Source: Myxococcus qinghaiensis (GTDB taxonomy: Bacteria > Myxococcota > Myxococcia > Myxococcales > Myxococcaceae). Taken from it: a stretch of DNA of 64,000 nt. Below, in pieces: positions 28,088-35,844 of the stretch. Numbering within the stretch: the stretch's first letter is position 1; the number at the start of each line of letters is the position of its first letter. The stretch is taken from assembly GCF_024198215.1 (NCBI RefSeq), contig NZ_JAKCFA010000016.1:1-64000 (forward strand), read 5' to 3'. Position numbers and translations under genes: made by a program. The notes under the pieces were generated by a model. That model ran no database searches and was not told where the DNA came from. It worked only from the letters and a program-made list of their open reading frames with translations.

Positions 28088-28696
28088 TCAGAGGTCGTAG
28101 TTGTCCTTGAGTCTGAGCTCCGCGCCGTAGTCCTCCATGGGCATGAACTTCATGCCCGTGCAGCCGGCATGGAGGATGGCGCGAGCCAGGTCCTCTCGGA
28201 CGACGACCAACTCCGTGTTCTCCCCCAGCCGGAAGAGCTTCGTGTCTGGCCCCAGCCTGCCAGGGTCCAGCACCAGTCTCTCGAAGTCGCGGAGCCTGTC
28301 CTTGAACAGTTCGTTCACGGTGAAGACCGAGCGCGCCCGGTCTACGCACGACACCACGTCGAGCAGGTTGGCCACGTAGTAGGGCTCTGGCACGAGCTTC
28401 TTCTTGTGGTTGCGCAGCTTCACGGGCAGGAACTCGAAGCGGGCACCCGCGCTGGAGACGAGGATGTCCCGGAGCTTCTCCGAGACGATGTGCAGGCCCA
28501 GCACGTTGCGGACGGAGTCCCCTGGCTTCATGCCGCCATTGGGCGCGAAGTCGAAGACAACGTCGGAGGGGAACCAACTGCTCACCGGAACGCCCTTGGT
28601 GAGCATGTAGCTCTTGGCGTCGATCTCCTTGGGAAGCTTCATGAGCCTCACGAGGGAGTCGTCATCGTCTTGTTCGGTCCAAGGGTGGCAGTTCAT
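28088..28696 (-). CDS. Imm11/DUF1629-family immunity protein
   Basis: A 202-residue protein with the DUF1629 pattern: 'GLHIVSEKLRDILVSS', 'EFLPVKLRNHKKKLVPEPYY', 'VVSCVDRARSVF', 'LVVVREDLARAILHAGCTG'. This is the Imm11 family, usually encoded directly behind a toxin. Here the region upstream on the same strand holds only gene fragments, so the cognate toxin seems lost. It overlaps no neighbour and is followed by Imm49. Confidence 0.82.
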   Translation of the reverse strand: MNCHPWTEQDDDDSLVRLMKLPKEIDAKSYMLTKGVPVSSWFPSDVVFDFAPNGGMKPGDSVRNVLGLHIVSEKLRDILVSSAGARFEFLPVKLRNHKKKLVPEPYYVANLLDVVSCVDRARSVFTVNELFKDRLRDFERLVLDPGRLGPDTKLFRLGENTELVVVREDLARAILHAGCTGMKFMPMEDYGAELRLKDNYDL

Positions 28697-29375
28697 GAGG
28701 GCACGGGGCTGCTTGGGAGCCTAGACACTATCATTCACCGTCCTGGCTCCCGCGTTCGCCAGCAGCTTCCAGTACTTCTCCTGAAGGGACATCAGCCGTT
28801 TGGTCGCCCGCGCTCGTGACATGCGGAGGGCCCTCACGGAGGCAGGAACACGTTCAGCATGAACGTCGCTGCCTTGGCATCCCGGTCACTGAATGCAAGG
28901 TCGATTGCCATGGCAACTGGGAGTCGAAGCATACACAGACACCCTGAGCGAGCCGGTCCCCGTGCCGTTGGCCTGCACGAAGCGGGTGTTGGCGCTGTCG
29001 AGCCGAGCGTAATCCCCAGACCCGTCGCCATTATTGAAGTCAGCCACGGCGGGGCAGTCGTGCGGATGGGAGGAGCAGAGGGCGGCGAGGGGATGAACAA
29101 CTTCCCCCCAAGCAGGGATGAGCTGTCGTTGGAGGACCGCCCAGCCTTCGGAGCGTCCGGCGAGCCGCAAGAGGGCCCCTTTGCCGCCCTGCGCCATCGA
29201 GTGGGCGGGCACGAGCGACCCGGGGTGAATCGTCGACCACTCAACACTCACCTGTCCTTTCGGGCATACCCGGAGTGTGTGCTTCTTCACTTTTTCATTA
29301 CGGTGTCCTCGCCGTGCCGGCCGGCGCCAGTCCTTGGTCCCCGGCCGCCGTAAACGCAGCCGAGGAGAACCTGTC
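28697..29375. other. Gap of ~680 bp with decayed coding fragments
   Basis: No intact gene is supported. Minus-strand fragments include 'MSRARATKRLMSLQEKYWKL' ending 16 residues later just before the Imm11 gene, which could be the very end of a lost toxin. A second, larger remnant is annotated at 28834-29240. The right end should contain the promoter of the 29376 gene. Confidence 0.4.
28834..29240 (-). pseudogene. Degenerate fragment with FG-GAP/VCBS-like sequence
   Basis: One minus-strand frame reads 'SHPHDCPAVADFNNGDG' and 'GDYARLDSANTRFVQ' then 'GTGTGSLRVSVYA'. An adjacent frame ends in 'MAIDLAFSDRDAKAATFMLN'. The first part resembles Asp/Gly calcium-binding blades of integrin-like repeats. 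No start and at least one frame change suggest a remnant of an exported protein gene. Low certainty. Confidence 0.3.
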
Positions 29376-30704
29376 ATGACGATGAGGAATTGGTGTCTCG
29401 CAGTCCTGGCGCCCGCGGTGCTTTCGTTCGGGTGCCTTGAAGGTCCCGCGGTAGAGCCTTCGCAGAAGGCTCCCGGGGAGGTGCTCGAAGGGACGGTGTC
29501 GCAGGAGCTGGCGACCTTCACCGGCACCGTGGTGGACCCCAGCGGCCAGCCGATTGCCGGCGCCACGGTGGTCATCAACGGCATCAACCGGACCACGGAC
29601 ACGGCGGGCAAGTACTTCGTGTCCGTCACCAACACGAACGGCTACGTCATCAGCGTGAGCAAGTCGGGCTTCGCGCCGGATACGGACTACCTGAGCGCGA
29701 GCCGGCTCAACATCACCCACGTCCTGCCGCGCGCGCCCATCAAGCAGTTCAGCTCGACGCAGAACATCGTCATGGAGACGGGCGGCCTGGTGGTGAACAT
29801 CCCCGCGGGCTCCCTGGTCAACGCCGCCGGCCAGCCGGTGACGGGCACGGTGCTCGTCTCCGCCGCCACCTACGGTCCGCGTGACATGCCCGGTGACTAC
29901 ACGGCGGTGAACCAGAATGGCCAGACAGTCGCCCTGGAGTCCGTGGGCGCCTTCTTCATCGGCGCGACCACCGCGGATGGCCAGGCGCTGAACCTGGCCA
30001 AGGACCGGACCGCCCAGGTCTCCATCCGCGTTCCTCAGGCGGCCGGCGGGGTGATGCCGGCCTGCGTGTTCACGGGGGCCTGCCGTGCCGCCGCGTGGCG
30101 GTTCGATGCCACCATCAACCGCTGGGTGGAGCAGCGTGCCAACTTCCGCCCGGACAGCTCCGGCAGCACCTTCACGCTCATCGGCGGACCGGCGTCCACG
30201 CCCAGCTCGGTCGTCCCCTCCAACGGCGGCCTCGGCACCTGGAACATCGACCTGGAGTTCACCAACCCCGCCTGCACCATCGTCGAGTTCGTGGGCTTCC
30301 CCGCGAGCTGTTACGACATCAAGCTGAACCTCGCGCTGCAGAACGCGAGCAACACCTTCGTGCCCTTCACGGACACGGTGACGCCGAGCATCCCCTTCGT
30401 CGTCCTCTACAACAGCCGCCCGAACGTGGACCAGGAGGTGGGCATCGAGTTCCCGGTCGGTGCGCCCGCGAGCTGCGCCGCCACGCTGACCATCTTCTCC
30501 AACCCCAACCCGTCGAATCCCACCTACCCCATCTACACCCCGACGGGCGGCTTCACCCGGTTCAACTCGGGCGCGCCGTGGCCGTGGCTCCCCGGCCAGG
30601 GGGGCTTCCCCAAGTCGACCGTCAACCCGGCGAACGACATCACCCTGACGGACGTGGTGAACGGCACCCATCCGTGCAACTCGACGGTGACGTTCATCTA
30701 CTAG
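29376..30704 (+). CDS. Lipoprotein with carboxypeptidase-regulatory-like domain
   Basis: A 442-residue lipoprotein; the ATG at 29376 follows GAGGAG and starts a lipoprotein signal (LAPAVLSFGC). Residues ~45-120 are a carboxypeptidase regulatory-like beta sandwich ('FTGTVVDPSGQPIAGATVVI', 'TDTAGKYFVSVTN', 'VISVSKSGFAP'). A following region ('VVNIPAGSLVNAAGQPVTG') resembles ZU5-like segments common in myxobacterial surface proteins. The remainder is beta-rich with paired Cys. Probably structural or adhesive. It converges on the metalloprotease gene, sharing the terminator at 30723-30752. Confidence 0.85.
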   Translation: MTMRNWCLAVLAPAVLSFGCLEGPAVEPSQKAPGEVLEGTVSQELATFTGTVVDPSGQPIAGATVVINGINRTTDTAGKYFVSVTNTNGYVISVSKSGFAPDTDYLSASRLNITHVLPRAPIKQFSSTQNIVMETGGLVVNIPAGSLVNAAGQPVTGTVLVSAATYGPRDMPGDYTAVNQNGQTVALESVGAFFIGATTADGQALNLAKDRTAQVSIRVPQAAGGVMPACVFTGACRAAAWRFDATINRWVEQRANFRPDSSGSTFTLIGGPASTPSSVVPSNGGLGTWNIDLEFTNPACTIVEFVGFPASCYDIKLNLALQNASNTFVPFTDTVTPSIPFVVLYNSRPNVDQEVGIEFPVGAPASCAATLTIFSNPNPSNPTYPIYTPTGGFTRFNSGAPWPWLPGQGGFPKSTVNPANDITLTDVVNGTHPCNSTVTFIY

Positions 30705-30722
30705 CGAGCTGAGCCGGAAACA

Positions 30723-30752
30723 CCGGCGCGGCCTTTGACGGGGCCGCGCCGG
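30723..30752. terminator. Bidirectional terminator between convergent genes
   Basis: CCGGCGCGGCC (30723-30733) pairs perfectly with GGCCGCGCCGG (30742-30752) across an 8-base loop containing TTT. It lies between the two convergent stop codons. Confidence 0.75.
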
Positions 30753-30767
30753 GACTCACCCGTCACC

Positions 30768-33134
30768 TCAGGTCGGCGTGGTGCAGGTGCAGGTGCTGGC
30801 GGGCGCGTAGCAGGCGTTGCTGCTGGCGGGGACGATGGAGTAGCAGTGCTGGCGTCCCGCCATCACCTCCGTGTCCGTGTACGTGGTGCCGGTGACGGTG
30901 GCGACCTTCGCCTTGCCGAAGTTGCACGCGGCGAAGCCGTCGGACTTCATCACCCAGTACTGGTTGGCTCCGGCCACCGCGCTCCAGGACAGGGATGCCT
31001 GGCCGACACCCGGCGTCACCGCGAGGGTGGGCGCCGCGGTGGGGCCGCCCGAGCAGCCCGCATTGATGCGGGCCGGCGCGGAGCAGGCGATGTTGTGGCG
31101 GGCGAAGGCGGCGTGGATGGCCGACATGTGCGGCGTGCCGTCGACGATGTTGCCGTTGTCGTCGTCCGCGGCCAGCCACTGCATGTAGCCGTTGGTGGCG
31201 GCACAGCCGCTCGACGTGCCGAGCGTACAGTCACAGGCGTGCCAGGTGCCGATGTTGCCGCTGCCCTGGTAGAACAGCTTGTTGCCCATGATGTTGGCCG
31301 TGTTGGCGTCGTAGTTGAAGGGCGCGGCGCGCAAGTCGCGAGCGACCAGGTCCCACGCCGCCTGACGGACGGGAGACGCCGCGCAGTGGACCTGCCTGCC
31401 GCACGGTCCGCCGCCGCCGCCGCACCGGCCACAGACGAAGTTCTGCGGCGTGGCGGGCGTGTTGGGCACCTGGGCCGCCCAGTCCGCGTCACGCACGCCC
31501 GAGCAGCGGCTGGCGCACCAGGGCGCGCCCGTCTGGGCCTCGTTCACGTTGTAGCCCGTGCCGTCCGGCGTCATGCCGCAGCCCTGGTCCACGGTCTGGA
31601 AGAAGCCGTGGCCCACGCACGACGTGGGAAGCCGGTAGATGGCCGCGATGTCCGCGTAGGCCTCGCTGGAGTTCGACAGCGTGCCGGCGACGTCGTTGTC
31701 GTCCATGCCATGGCCCCACTCGTGGTCGAACACGGCGGCGATTTCGCCCGTGTTCCGGCACCCGCCGCCGCTGCGGAAGAAGTTGACCGTGGACCCGGTC
31801 CAGAAGGCGTTGCAGGTGCTGACGATGTTCATGTTGGAGGTGAGCTGGCCGTTGAGCCACGCGTTGGTGGGCAGCCAGCCTCGGGCAATCTGGGCAATCC
31901 GGTTCAGCTCGTAGAAGGAGCTGCGCGACGCGGAGGTGTTGCCCAGCGAGAAGCCCGGCGAGGCGCAGTCGTGCTGCGTCGTCACGCCGCCCAGGTCGAT
32001 GGTGCCCGCGGCGGAGGCGGTGACGGGGCCGCAGTTGTCCTGGATGCGGATGTACTTGCCGTTGAGCGTGGTGGTGGTGGTGCCCGCCGTGTAGTTGAAG
32101 ACGCCGGCGCTGTCCGTGTAGTCGTCCGGCGCCGCGAAGCCGGTGTCGGCCCAGGGCATGGGCGTGTTGGCGAAGCTCACCCCGCACGTCGCCGTGGCGG
32201 TGCAGGACTCCGTGTTGGTCAGCGGGAAGGCGCCGCCCTTGATGGTCTCGTCGAAGTAGTGGTTGTCGTCCTCGAGCGACAGCACCTCGCCGCGGGTGGC
32301 GTCGACGGTGACCTTCCAGCGCTGGTGCTCACCCGGCTGCTGGAAGCCGTAGCTCCACACGAGCTGGTGGCCGTAGGACTCGCCGAAGCCCGCGCCCTGG
32401 CGGGCCACGGGGACGATTTCGAGCGTGGGCTGCTTCCAGAGCGTCGGGGGGCTCTCATAGATGCCGAAGCGCTCGAAGCCCGTCATCATCGCCTGCTCGG
32501 CGGCGAGCAGCGGGAGGGGTGAGATGCCCACGTTGGCCCAGGACTCGGTGCCCATCAGCACCAGGTTGCCGTGGCTGATGGTGGCCGCCAGGCGGCCGTA
32601 GCGGACGGGGATGCCCTTGAGCTGCTGGGGGATGGAGACCTGCCACAGGTGCTCGGAGATCTGCTCGACGCGGGGCTCTCCCAACTGGAGCACGTCCACG
32701 CCGAGCGCGGCCTGGTTGGTGCCGACGAAGCGCAGGACCAGGTCCCCCACGACGGCGGAGTCCACCCGCGCGACGCCGCGCCCGAGCTGCTGGCGCACGC
32801 TCTCCAGCGTGAGCTTGTTGCCCACGCCGGTGCCCGGGATGAGGGGAATGGAGCCCATGACGTTGGCGGCCGTGCCCGTCTGGGCATCGACGTAGACCTG
32901 GAAGCCGCGGCCGTTGCGCGCGAAGAAGTCATCCCACGCGCTGGCGCTCGCGCGGCTCAGCTTCGGCAGCGCCTCCTCGAGCGACAGCTGTCCGCTGGGG
33001 ATGGTGAGCTCGGGCTTGAAGAAGGCCTGGCTCGCCAGTGAGCCCGGCGCGGATGGCGCTTCCGGCTTGAACGCCCATGCGGGCGCCGCCAGCAGCGCGG
33101 TAAGGCAGACGGCGGACTTCAAGACATGGTGCAT
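30768..33134 (-). CDS. Secreted zinc metalloprotease (HEWGH; M36/thermolysin-like)
   Basis: A 788-residue protein with a Sec signal (MHHVLKSAVCLTALLAAPAW). Residues ~30-300 look like an FTP-type inhibitory propeptide ('RGFQVYVDAQTGTAANVMG', 'VTVDATRGEVLSLEDD'). The catalytic motif is 'FDHEWGHGMDDND' (His471, His475) with a downstream Glu in 'SNSSEAYADIAAIY', the third ligand expected in gluzincins. A Gly/Cys-rich loop (CGRCGGGGGPCGRQ) and a C-terminal fibronectin-like domain ('SLSWSAVAGANQYWVMKSDG') follow. It should act outside the cell in protein digestion. Confidence 0.88.
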   Translation of the reverse strand: MHHVLKSAVCLTALLAAPAWAFKPEAPSAPGSLASQAFFKPELTIPSGQLSLEEALPKLSRASASAWDDFFARNGRGFQVYVDAQTGTAANVMGSIPLIPGTGVGNKLTLESVRQQLGRGVARVDSAVVGDLVLRFVGTNQAALGVDVLQLGEPRVEQISEHLWQVSIPQQLKGIPVRYGRLAATISHGNLVLMGTESWANVGISPLPLLAAEQAMMTGFERFGIYESPPTLWKQPTLEIVPVARQGAGFGESYGHQLVWSYGFQQPGEHQRWKVTVDATRGEVLSLEDDNHYFDETIKGGAFPLTNTESCTATATCGVSFANTPMPWADTGFAAPDDYTDSAGVFNYTAGTTTTTLNGKYIRIQDNCGPVTASAAGTIDLGGVTTQHDCASPGFSLGNTSASRSSFYELNRIAQIARGWLPTNAWLNGQLTSNMNIVSTCNAFWTGSTVNFFRSGGGCRNTGEIAAVFDHEWGHGMDDNDVAGTLSNSSEAYADIAAIYRLPTSCVGHGFFQTVDQGCGMTPDGTGYNVNEAQTGAPWCASRCSGVRDADWAAQVPNTPATPQNFVCGRCGGGGGPCGRQVHCAASPVRQAAWDLVARDLRAAPFNYDANTANIMGNKLFYQGSGNIGTWHACDCTLGTSSGCAATNGYMQWLAADDDNGNIVDGTPHMSAIHAAFARHNIACSAPARINAGCSGGPTAAPTLAVTPGVGQASLSWSAVAGANQYWVMKSDGFAACNFGKAKVATVTGTTYTDTEVMAGRQHCYSIVPASSNACYAPASTCTCTTPT

Positions 33135-33206
33135 GTAATGGCTCCCTCGGCAGTGTTTGACTGTCTGGAACGAGGGACGACCGACGCCAGGGATGGCGCC
33201 AGTAAT

Positions 33207-33241
33207 CCCCGAGTTCCTTATATTTTACACTTCACTCGGGG
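33207..33241. promoter_or_regulatory. Inverted repeat CCCCGAGT/ACTCGGGG around an AT-rich core
   Basis: CCCCGAGT (33207-33214) and ACTCGGGG (33234-33241) flank a 19-bp AT-rich segment (TTATATTTTAC inside), unusual in this GC-rich DNA. It lies ~75 bp upstream of the metalloprotease start, where a promoter with an overlapping operator would be. Confidence 0.45.
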
Positions 33242-33413
33242 TGTGCCCTGGAGGGCGTGAGAAGTGTCGGCTGGTGGACAGTCCCCGGACGGGTTGTCCA
33301 GGTGGAGGGCTCGCACGGCGGGGAGCGCCTGGAAGGGGCGACAGCTTGGAGCCCGCTCCCAGGTCCGGCTAACCTTGGAGGTCGTACTTCACCGCCGATG
33401 GAGCTGGTCCGTC

Positions 33414-33845
33414 ATGTCCGAGCAGAAGCCCCGCCTCACGCGTCCCGTGGAGAATGTCCGCGCCGAGCTGCTCGCGGACCCGGACACCCAGCGCATCGCC
33501 AAGTCGGTGGGGATGGAGCTGGCGGCCTACGTGGAGCTGGTGCTCGACTACGCGACGCACCCGGAGAAGGAGCCGGTGCTGAAGGTCGTCCCGGACGAGG
33601 CGCTGCGGGCCGCCGGGTATGATCCGCCGTCCATCCAGGAGGTGGGGGAGTTCTTCAAGAGCGCCGCCCGAGGGGAGCTGGGCCTGGGGCCGCCGTCCTC
33701 CTACTCCACGGGCTTCGAGGCGAACCCGTCCGGCTCCCAGAACAAGCCCTCCCTGCGGGGCGACGGGAATCAGCCGCGGGCCGAGGTCGATGAGGCCAAG
33801 GGCCAGGCCCTCCTCAAGGACCTGCCCCCAGTGCCTGAGCTCTAA
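33414..33845 (+). CDS. Hypothetical protein
   Basis: A 143-residue soluble protein from ATG 33414. No family recognised. The N-terminal ~80 residues are helical ('VENVRAELLADPDTQRIAKS', 'AAYVELVLDYATHPEKEPVL') and the C-terminal ~60 are polar and probably disordered. It is 69 bp ahead of the Ser/Ala/Gly-rich gene at 33915, same strand, so they may be co-expressed. Confidence 0.7.
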   Translation: MSEQKPRLTRPVENVRAELLADPDTQRIAKSVGMELAAYVELVLDYATHPEKEPVLKVVPDEALRAAGYDPPSIQEVGEFFKSAARGELGLGPPSSYSTGFEANPSGSQNKPSLRGDGNQPRAEVDEAKGQALLKDLPPVPEL

Positions 33846-33914
33846 TCCGGCGGACGCAACTCTCCCGCCAGGTCCTCGATAATCAGGTAAACCTACATTT
33901 CACGAGGAAATCCC

Positions 33915-34469
33915 ATGTCCGTCGGCGGCTCCAGTGGCGCGGGTGGTAGCAACGGCGCGAACAGCGCGAGCAACTCCGCGAGCAACGCGGCCAGCAAGGC
34001 CGCTGACGCCGCGAGCAAGGCCGCCAGCAGCATCAGCAACGCGCTGGGCGGGCTCGGCAAGGCGCTGGGGGGCCTGGGCGGACTGGCCAAGGGGATTGGC
34101 GACGCGCTCGGCAAGGTCTCCGAGGCGCTCGGCAAGGTCTCCGGCCTGCTGGACAAGGGGCTCAGCGCCATCACCGGGCCGCTGAAGGACATCGTCGGCA
34201 AGGCGCTGGACAACCTGCCGTTCGGCATTGGCCAGCTGGCAAAGCCTTTCGCGGACAAGTTCATCGACAACGGACTGTCCATGGTGGCAGGTGGCCCGCT
34301 GGCGGGCGTGAGCAGCATGCTCGGCCAGGCGCAGAACGTGGGCAAGCTGGCGGACACCGTGGAGACGGTCCGCAATGCCGCCACCGTGGCGGGCGACATC
34401 GCGCAGGGCAAGTTCAACGCCCAGCAGCTCGCCGCCTTCGCGCAGTCCCAGTTGATGCGCGGTCAGTAG
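33915..34469 (+). CDS. Ser/Ala/Gly-rich low-complexity protein
   Basis: A 184-residue protein with a GAGGAAAT ribosome site. The first 45 residues are almost only Ser, Ala, Asn, Gly and Lys; then come glycine-zipper-like heptads ('LGGLGKALGGLGGLAKGIGD', 'ALGKVSEALGKVSG') and hydrophobic helices. Such composition can insert in membranes or form coiled structures, as in some secreted pore-formers and phasin-like proteins. No family recognised; no signal peptide. It ends at a strong terminator. Confidence 0.72.
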   Translation: MSVGGSSGAGGSNGANSASNSASNAASKAADAASKAASSISNALGGLGKALGGLGGLAKGIGDALGKVSEALGKVSGLLDKGLSAITGPLKDIVGKALDNLPFGIGQLAKPFADKFIDNGLSMVAGGPLAGVSSMLGQAQNVGKLADTVETVRNAATVAGDIAQGKFNAQQLAAFAQSQLMRGQ

Positions 34470-34507
34470 GACTTGCCGGGAGCCCTTTGAGGCTCTCCGT
34501 GCACCTG

Positions 34508-34549
34508 GCCCCGGTGTTCCATGCTCTCGCATGGGGCCCGGGGCTTTTT
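34508..34549 (+). terminator. Rho-independent terminator
   Basis: A long hairpin (GCCCCGG...CCATGC, loop TCTC, GCATGG...CCGGGGC) spans 34508-34544 and is followed by five T. It ends the 33414-34469 unit. Confidence 0.85.
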
Positions 34550-34588
34550 CGTGGGCGAAGAAGAGGGCAGGGCGCGTCGCCGTCCCCT

Positions 34589-35392
34589 CTACGGGACCTG
34601 GCTCGGAGCGGCGCTGTTTGACGTTGAGGCGACATAGGTTCCGAGCGTCTTGTCGCCAACGGGTGTCTCTCGAACAAGCTCCAGGTTCATCGCCTTGACG
34701 GTGCGCTTTACAAGACGGGCTTGTGCTTGCGACAGGTTTTGGGGCCCTACGATGACTGTTTCGTCCCAGGCACGCTGGGCCAACATGATATCGCGTCCCA
34801 GATTTTCGGCCCTGGGCACATATTGAGAGAGGTTCATCTGGGTGAGGAGGTCCTTTGCTACGACCTCAAGTCGCGCTCGAGCCCTGTGCCAGGGGCGCTT
34901 GATGGTCTCTTCGTCGATGGGCAGGGAAAAGATGTCTGTTTTTTCCTGGTTGATTGACTGCATGCCGAGGTGGCGGATTCGAGCGATGCCGTGGCTGGGT
35001 GCTGCCGGTGCATGGCCTTCCAGGAGCGATGCAGCGAAGTGCGCCTCCTCACCGCAGAAGACCACCCAGCCCGCGATGCGTCTCAGCTCCTTCCTCAAGC
35101 GGTCAAGATTTGCTGTCTGTCTTATCTGCTGTCTTGAGGGCAGGGTGTCGCCATCCTGCTCGGAGTACATGACTCCGTCGTGGGCGTTGGTGATGGTCAA
35201 TTGCTCGCGGGCAGGGATGTCGGGCACACCCCATTCCCGTAGTATCTCCAGGAATCGATGCAGGTTCTGCCCCGTGTCTCCGGCGGCGGGCCGTTTGTGG
35301 AATTGCTCCAGCCAGCCGGGGCAGGCGAAGACAAAGGCAATGTGAGTGTTGGTGCCTTTCTCGAAGTGGGGTGTGTTTTGGGGCCTTCCCAA
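34589..35392 (-). CDS. Possible uracil-DNA-glycosylase-like protein
   Basis: A 267-residue cytoplasmic protein. TTG at 35392 is used because AGGAG precedes it at normal distance and no better in-frame start exists. The opening 'AFVFACPGWLEQFHKRPAAG' followed by 'DTGQNLHRFLEIL' matches the PG-E...G-TG-NL loop of the uracil-DNA-glycosylase superfamily; later 'GWVVFCGEEAHFA' fits a core strand. The usual His-Pro-Ser end motif was not found (RHLG is at that place), so enzymatic activity is unsure. Codon use looks less GC-biased than in its neighbours, a hint of transfer. Next to the RiPP locus but oppositely placed to its main genes. Confidence 0.5.
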   Translation of the reverse strand: MGRPQNTPHFEKGTNTHIAFVFACPGWLEQFHKRPAAGDTGQNLHRFLEILREWGVPDIPAREQLTITNAHDGVMYSEQDGDTLPSRQQIRQTANLDRLRKELRRIAGWVVFCGEEAHFAASLLEGHAPAAPSHGIARIRHLGMQSINQEKTDIFSLPIDEETIKRPWHRARARLEVVAKDLLTQMNLSQYVPRAENLGRDIMLAQRAWDETVIVGPQNLSQAQARLVKRTVKAMNLELVRETPVGDKTLGTYVASTSNSAAPSQVP

Positions 35393-35529
35393 GGTGCATC
35401 TCTCCTGCGGGATTCTCTGTTCACTCGACCAGCCCTTGATGGGCGGGCACGGCAGGCAGTGTGAAGGTTGCCTGCCGTGAGGGTTCTACCGCACACGATG
35501 CAAGGGGTTTCGCGCGTGCGTGGCTTGAA

Positions 35530-35724
35530 TCACAGCGTCCGCGTACGCGGCCCCACGGTGGGCTGCACCGTCTTCGAAGGGCTGTTGCCGATATCGATGT
35601 CGATGACACCGAAGCCAGGCGTCGCGCCGCCCACCGCGCCATCCAACTGGGGCAGCTCGGCGGATTCGAGCGTGCGCAGGGTCTCCTTCTTGAGGGCGGG
35701 CTTCTTCGAGGGTCGGGTGCTCAT
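35530..35724 (-). CDS. RiPP precursor peptide, class I lanthipeptide-like leader, Cys-free core
   Basis: A 64-residue peptide, divergent from the dehydratase gene. The leader has 'ALKKETLRTLESAELPQLDG', the K-E-T-L-R-x-L pattern of class I lanthipeptide-type leaders, and ends in 'GAVGG', a double-glycine site for a C39 peptidase, which the exporter at 40236 provides. The 31-residue core starts 'ATPGFGVIDIDIGNSPSK' and ends 'VGPRTRTL'. It holds two Ser and five Thr that could be dehydrated, but no Cys, so no lanthionine rings can form within it. Recognised by eye; the ORF lies inside a longer meaningless frame, and its ATG at 35724 is the natural start. Confidence 0.8.
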   Translation of the reverse strand: MSTRPSKKPALKKETLRTLESAELPQLDGAVGGATPGFGVIDIDIGNSPSKTVQPTVGPRTRTL

Positions 35725-35844
35725 GGCTGGGTGCTCCGGGTCGAGATGAGTGATGGCACACCGCACGCCCCACGGGTCGCACGGGACATCCGAGCCTAAG
35801 TCACGCAAAACAACAGCCTCAAGGAATAACTGTGCCGTTGCTGT

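Noticed and set aside
30735..32522. 595-codon plus-strand frame over the metalloprotease
   Set aside because: Gly/Arg/Val-rich shadow; the minus strand has an intact HEWGH protease.
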